Below are positions 59,604-64,000 of a DNA stretch of 64,000 nt, piece by piece. The notes below the pieces were generated by a model, which was given only the letters and a program-made list of their open reading frames with translations, made no database searches and was not told where the DNA came from. The stretch comes from Beroe forskalii (taxonomy: Eukaryota; Ctenophora; Nuda; Beroida; Beroidae). The position numbers were made by a program, and so were the translations under genes. Position 1 is the first letter of the stretch, and each line of letters begins with the position of its first letter. The stretch is taken from NCBI GenBank assembly GCA_011033025.1, contig WFMF01000111.1, positions 372,001 through 436,000 of the forward strand, in the 5' to 3' direction.

Positions 59604-62573
59604 TCACTGTATAGCTTTTTCTTGTTCCTTGGCAATAACGACATCATCACCTTTGCCGTATCCATTACAAATTCCAAACCATTCTTCTGCAACATCACGC
59701 CATTTCATGTGCATTCTTCTTTTCAATGATCCGAAAAAGGAGGAGCTACTCAGCCGACTATCAATGTAAGAAGCGTGAAGGATTTCAACTACGACAATGA
59801 TCAGGGAGAAGCCAACACCAATGCCAAGAATCGTGAATAGGCCACGTAGGACTTTAATATCAAATTTATTACTGCTTCCAACGGATTGTTTTGAGCAGCC
59901 TTTCTCCTTAGTTTTTAGCCATTTCTGTGATAACTGAACAAACCATCCCTCCTCTCTGTAGGCTACAAACCGCTTGTTAATGGCTTCTTTGTAGGGAGAC
60001 TTCAGCTGGACCCCGAAGGCCCATTGGCTGTGGAATTTATTCATGTAAACCAACTCCAAACTGCAATTTGCGTTGACATACGGCAACAACTCAGCCTCAC
60101 TACCAACCATGAAGACGAACATTTCATCTTGCACTCTCGTCATTCCTTCATCCAAAGACATGAATTTCTCTGCACCTTCCTCAAGGGCAACCATCTCTTC
60201 ATTATCACTGCTTTTCATCAAACCTTCAATTGCCGTTGAAGCCGGCAATCCCCACTTGTAATCATTTTGGCCTAGAAGTGCTTCAACTTTTGCCACACCC
60301 GTATCAGATTGCTCGAGAGTTAGATGAGCTGTCAGGTTCGCTGTGTACATGGTGCTGAGGATCATGATGAAGAGCCACCAAACAAAGAGAAGAAATCTGC
60401 CAGACGCAGCCTGGGGTAGTGCATCGGATCCTTGTTGGGCTAGACCTGAAAATCAATTCGATATGTTTGGATAAAAGCAACTAATTGCATTACAGAATAA
60501 TTGTCATGTAACGTTATTTTCATGATCGTCGCAGATGGTAAAAAGCACATTTGCTTGTCGTCACAGGGTGCATGAAAACACTTATTCAACGATCGAGGAC
60601 ATTAGTAATATCTCAAGACATACCTGTGCTAGTTAACCAGGTTGAGTTATAAAAGGACAATTCACACAGGATGTTGCTTTCCCCGGCTTCATCAACCAAG
60701 CATTCATGACGTTTAGTGTCCGTAAGGCGACATTTCTTTGCTATCTTCATGTTTCTTCTTGACTCACAGGTATTGCATTGGCAAGACTGCATGGCATGGA
60801 TGGGCCTTCCATAATACCCATAAGGTGACAGTTTGCCTAAGCAGCTTATCATTGCACCAATTATGAATGTTAGCGACAAAATGAAAATCCAAACCTTCAT
60901 ATCGAAGGGTTCCAAGAAAAAGTATTTATTGGAAGAACTAGCCGATGACTTTTTTTTGTATGTAAACGTTGCTTCATCCTCATAAAACGCAACTGTAAAC
61001 CCAACAACTTGAGTACGGGGTGAACTGACTGAAAGTCCTGGAGCTAGATCTATTTCATTATCCAATAAAAGCCTGACCAGTCCGTCCCACTCACCGTCAG
61101 TAAAGCCACCCCACTTGTGGTCTGGGGGTACCACGTGCTCATAAGTGAAGTTTAAGATCCCTGGACAGTCGCTCTACAACTTCTAGAAACCATCCATCCC
61201 AGCAGTGAGACAAAGATACGTTAGCGAAACTATAGCTGCAGTCATGTTTTAGAAAGGTGAAGATGGGCGTGTCTACTGTTCCTATCTTTAGGTGGTAACC
61301 AGATAAGTCATCAGCGATTCCGGTTGGAGCCGCATACTTCCCACCTATAAACTTTATATCACTTCTGTCACTCCACTCAACTTTGTTTCCGGCCAAATCT
61401 TTCAATCCTTCACCTGCCTGCCAAGTTCCAACCTTTTCAAATCCATTGTTTATATTCTCAAAATTCATGATGTCATAAGCGGGTCGGTAGATTTCACTAT
61501 ATAGAACAGGTGTTTCACCATTTATTCTATTACGAAATGCTTTCCCGTCATCCCACTTTATACTTTCAGTGCTACATAACAAATCATCAGGCTCAGGATA
61601 TTTTGCTTCAGTTATTGAAGCATGTATTAATTTAAGAGCTCGAGAGAGGGTAACTGTTGAGACAGTTAAATCAGAAGGGAACGATCTTTCAGCAACTTCA
61701 AGATAGTCACTTTGCATCTCAAAGAACTGGCTTGATTCTTCCCCATAATTTGGCTGAATTCCAAGAATTCCAACGTAGTAAGGGTGATATTTTCCATAAT
61801 CTTTTGAGGAGATCTTGTTTCATAGTGGTGGCATCGGTTGTTATCCAAACAAAGGAGTCTTCCAGATAACCTCTCTTTGAAGCTTCGCTGAAAATGCGCT
61901 TGGCATGTAGAGCATGGCAGTTCAGCACTACAACTTTCACCAGATCATTTTTGATGGAATCCAGCTCTTTCTCAAATTGGTAGTCACTATCACTAGGATC
62001 AAAGTAATGCACAAGTTTGATGGTGAAATGGTGATCTTTGGATGCTAAATTTTGCAAATTGAGGACCCCATTTATTCCGTAGTCATTGCCTGATGCTATA
62101 ATCGAGAATTCATACCATTTGTATTCCTTGAGGATATCGAATATAGCTTCACTTTGATACGTATCAGGGGGAACCAAAAATACTGCCCAACTGCTGTTGA
62201 CATGAAGCAAAGGGTTCGTTGCCTCGGTAACCAGTAGAGGAATGTTGAACTCCCTCAGGATGTTTTCTTCCACTTCAGCATTAGAGGAGCTGCTGGCGGA
62301 TATGACAGCAATGCTTCCACCTTCGATAAAGCTGCAAACTGCTTCCTGGACACTCAGATAGGTGTTACTGTGGTATTTGACATCTACTTCAAGTTGAACA
62401 TCGTCATCGAGCTTAGCGAGTGTGTAATCGATCACTCTTTCCACTGCATCAGATCGACCCCTGTCACTTTCTTCAAGGATTACTCCGACTTTGTAGGAGG
62501 CTGTTGGGGCCAGGAGGCACAGGATTATCCACAGAATGGGGAACAGTATCATGCCATATTCCTTAATCAACAC
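59604..62573 (-). CDS. Ionotropic glutamate receptor subunit
   Basis: A ligand-gated cation channel subunit, about 930 residues. Order: signal peptide (MILFPILWIILCLLAPTAS), amino-terminal domain starting YKVGVILEES, S1, M1 (MKVWIFILSLTFIIGAMISCL), a cysteine-rich loop (QCNTCESRR…KKCR…HECL), pore with the AMPA/kainate-like QQG (Q at the Q/R position), M3 (MYTANLTAHLT for the usual SYTANLAAFLT), S2, and M4 (GIGVGFSLIIVVVEIL). S1 keeps an arginine (SSPR) at the agonist carboxylate site; the acidic S2 residue is not obvious. One intron (60446-60623) interrupts the pore loop just before LAQQG. Two one-base shifts in A runs (plus 61790-61793 and 61151-61153) break the frame; removing them gives correct phase at the intron, so sequencing error is likelier than decay. 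Convergent with NOS1AP. Confidence 0.9.
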
Positions 62574-62574
62574 A

Positions 62575-64000
62575 TTATTTCAATTTCAACAAGGATTGTG
62601 CTCGTTTTCTCAAACTTCGGCGAGCGCTTTAATTTCCCTCTCCCGTTCAATAGAGGTCAGATACTGATTCATGAAAATGAGGACGTGTCTCTATATAGTA
62701 CGCTTTCACTCGAAGTTTGTGCGGAACATACATTAACATGATTCGACATTTTGTATCCACATAGTGCAAAAGATTAAAAAAACACTATATAGAGACATTG
62801 CACTTCATAGAGAAATGGTGTCTCTAAATAGTGCGGTGTCTCTGACCCGTATGCAATGTAAGTCACTACCTAGTAGTGACTAGGTAGTGACTAGGTAGTG
62901 ACTAGATAGTGCGATTACCCAATACCCATACACATTCATTCTTGGTCAGTTCCTTTTGAGTTTTTTAATTGTGATTTGTGCTTACGTCTCGTGCCCACAT
63001 CAAGCTGAAAATATTTAGCTACGTTGTGCAACATTAACAAGGATTTCCAGTGATTTGAGAGTTTGAACAAAGTCATTTGCCGTTATTTTTGATTTTATGA
63101 CCACCACCTGTTTCAGCTTTAACAGTACGCGTAAAGGTAGTATAAGCACAACCTCAATTCAACATGACGTCTGCTAACCGTCTTCAATGCTTTTTTGTAA
63201 AATAAACAATTAGGAGAGGGAAAAATTCCTCTTGTTAAATATCGGCGACAGGACGCCTTTTCAAGTTTTCAAATTTAGTGAGTTGTCAATGAATACAATT
63301 ATGGCATGCATGAGTAAAAAACAAGGTAAAGACCCGGCAGAATAATGTTTGAATTCAGCAAAGCTGGTCTATTTATTCCATTCACATACGTGAATAATGA
63401 CGAATGTTCGTTGTCCAGTATGTGGTGATAATCACAGCAACCCAATATAAAGCTTAATCCTTGCCCCCATTGTTATTCAGCCATTAACTTGGTTCCTCTC
63501 AAAGTTGAATAGTAGTTATCCGCTATTAGACACGAAAAATATTTAAACGCCAAATTCCAGCTCATGCTTATAAGGTAGCTTTTCTCTCGGCTATGGCATT
63601 GCTTTGAGCTTTGCTATTGAGCATAAACCATGATTTTCGTTCAACACCGATAGATGGCTCAAAGTTCAGACAATGTCTAAGGACGAAGTATCTTGGGTGA
63701 GAGCAGCCTTTTAACAATTATTCTGCCGTTGAAATCTACCACCATGGACATTCTTGATGTGAAATTAAGGAAGATTTTCGTGTAATGTCTGAGCTGTATT
63801 AAAATTTATATTTTCAAGTCTTTGATGATTTCAACAATTATTCAATCCGGTGCTTTACCATGTTTTTTACTCATGCCTGTCTATTGTCTAAGTTCGATTC
63901 AGTATTTTCCAACTACGGTACATGAGAGTTGAACTCAACCTTACCGGCAGTAACTGATAAGGTTTGAACCACAGAGAGAATAGACCACAGAGAGAATGAA
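62575..64000. other. No gene seen
   Basis: Presumed upstream region of the iGluR gene, then unassigned AT-rich sequence. 62690-62920 holds repeated words (CTATATAG, CTCTAAATAGTG) and about four copies of an 11-bp GTGACTAGGTA repeat at 62868-62910. The final bases repeat AGAGAATGA / AGAGAATAGACCAC. Confidence 0.5.
62868..62910. repeat. 11-bp tandem repeat
   Basis: Four copies of GTGACTAGGTA, the last with GATA. Noncoding, about 300 bp upstream of the iGluR start codon. Confidence 0.85.

Noticed and set aside
59604..62573. iGluR pseudogene
   Set aside because: Only two one-base shifts in A runs; domains are full length and phase at the intron is correct once they are discounted. Similar errors affect LARP1.
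1..64000. tRNA or rRNA genes
   Set aside because: I saw no convincing B-box (GGTTCGAATCC-type) with cloverleaf pairing and no rRNA stretch; a covariance search would be needed to exclude them.

Overview
The window is 64 kb of an invertebrate animal (metazoan) nuclear genome. The evidence is GT-AG introns, animal-type genes (an ionotropic glutamate receptor, a NOS1AP/CAPON PTB adaptor, a Golgi-type carbohydrate sulfotransferase) and abundant minisatellites, MITEs and non-LTR retrotransposon debris. I cannot name the species from sequence alone. A 100-N gap lies at 3651-3750.

Layout. 1-16300 holds no gene I can support. It contains a 21-bp minisatellite, small inverted-repeat elements, a divergent palindrome, a long inverted repeat (about 5150-6180 against 10560-11880), a ~173-bp satellite, TAGCCCC-rich repeats and a 25-bp satellite. 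16348-39215 (minus) is a LARP1 gene that I resolved into about 22 exons, carrying the La motif and the C-terminal DM15 repeats. Its introns contain other things: a small secreted cysteine protein candidate (18051-18599, plus), a sulfotransferase/MINPP-like fusion gene (23406-25801, plus), a 2.7-kb terminal-inverted-repeat element (32984-35707) and a LINE ORF1 fragment (36066-36419). 39540-43000 is repeats and MITEs. 43295-45352 (plus) holds two intronless housekeeping genes, EMG1 and DOHH. 45700-59342 (plus) is NOS1AP with about 12 exons; its large intron hosts a two-exon single-pass membrane protein on the minus strand (54727-55266) and a hAT-like MITE. 59604-62573 (minus) is an iGluR subunit convergent with NOS1AP. 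The remainder to 64000 shows no gene.

Main points of interest. (1) A continuous reading frame joins a CHST-type sulfotransferase to a multiple inositol polyphosphate phosphatase-like domain, with key catalytic residues altered in both halves. (2) Splice junctions have repeatedly been tandemly copied: the LARP1 DM15 donor, a NOS1AP donor and a NOS1AP acceptor. (3) One LARP1 intron appears bounded by 22-bp direct repeats without a canonical donor. (4) A short motif containing a CRE-like palindrome is dispersed through introns. (5) Five coding regions are broken only by one-base shifts, four of them clearly in or next to homopolymers, which points to uncorrected sequencing errors rather than pseudogenes.

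The genes do not form a pathway. EMG1 (ribosome biogenesis), LARP1 (TOP-mRNA translation control) and DOHH (eIF5A hypusination) all touch protein synthesis, but I see no evidence that the grouping is functional.
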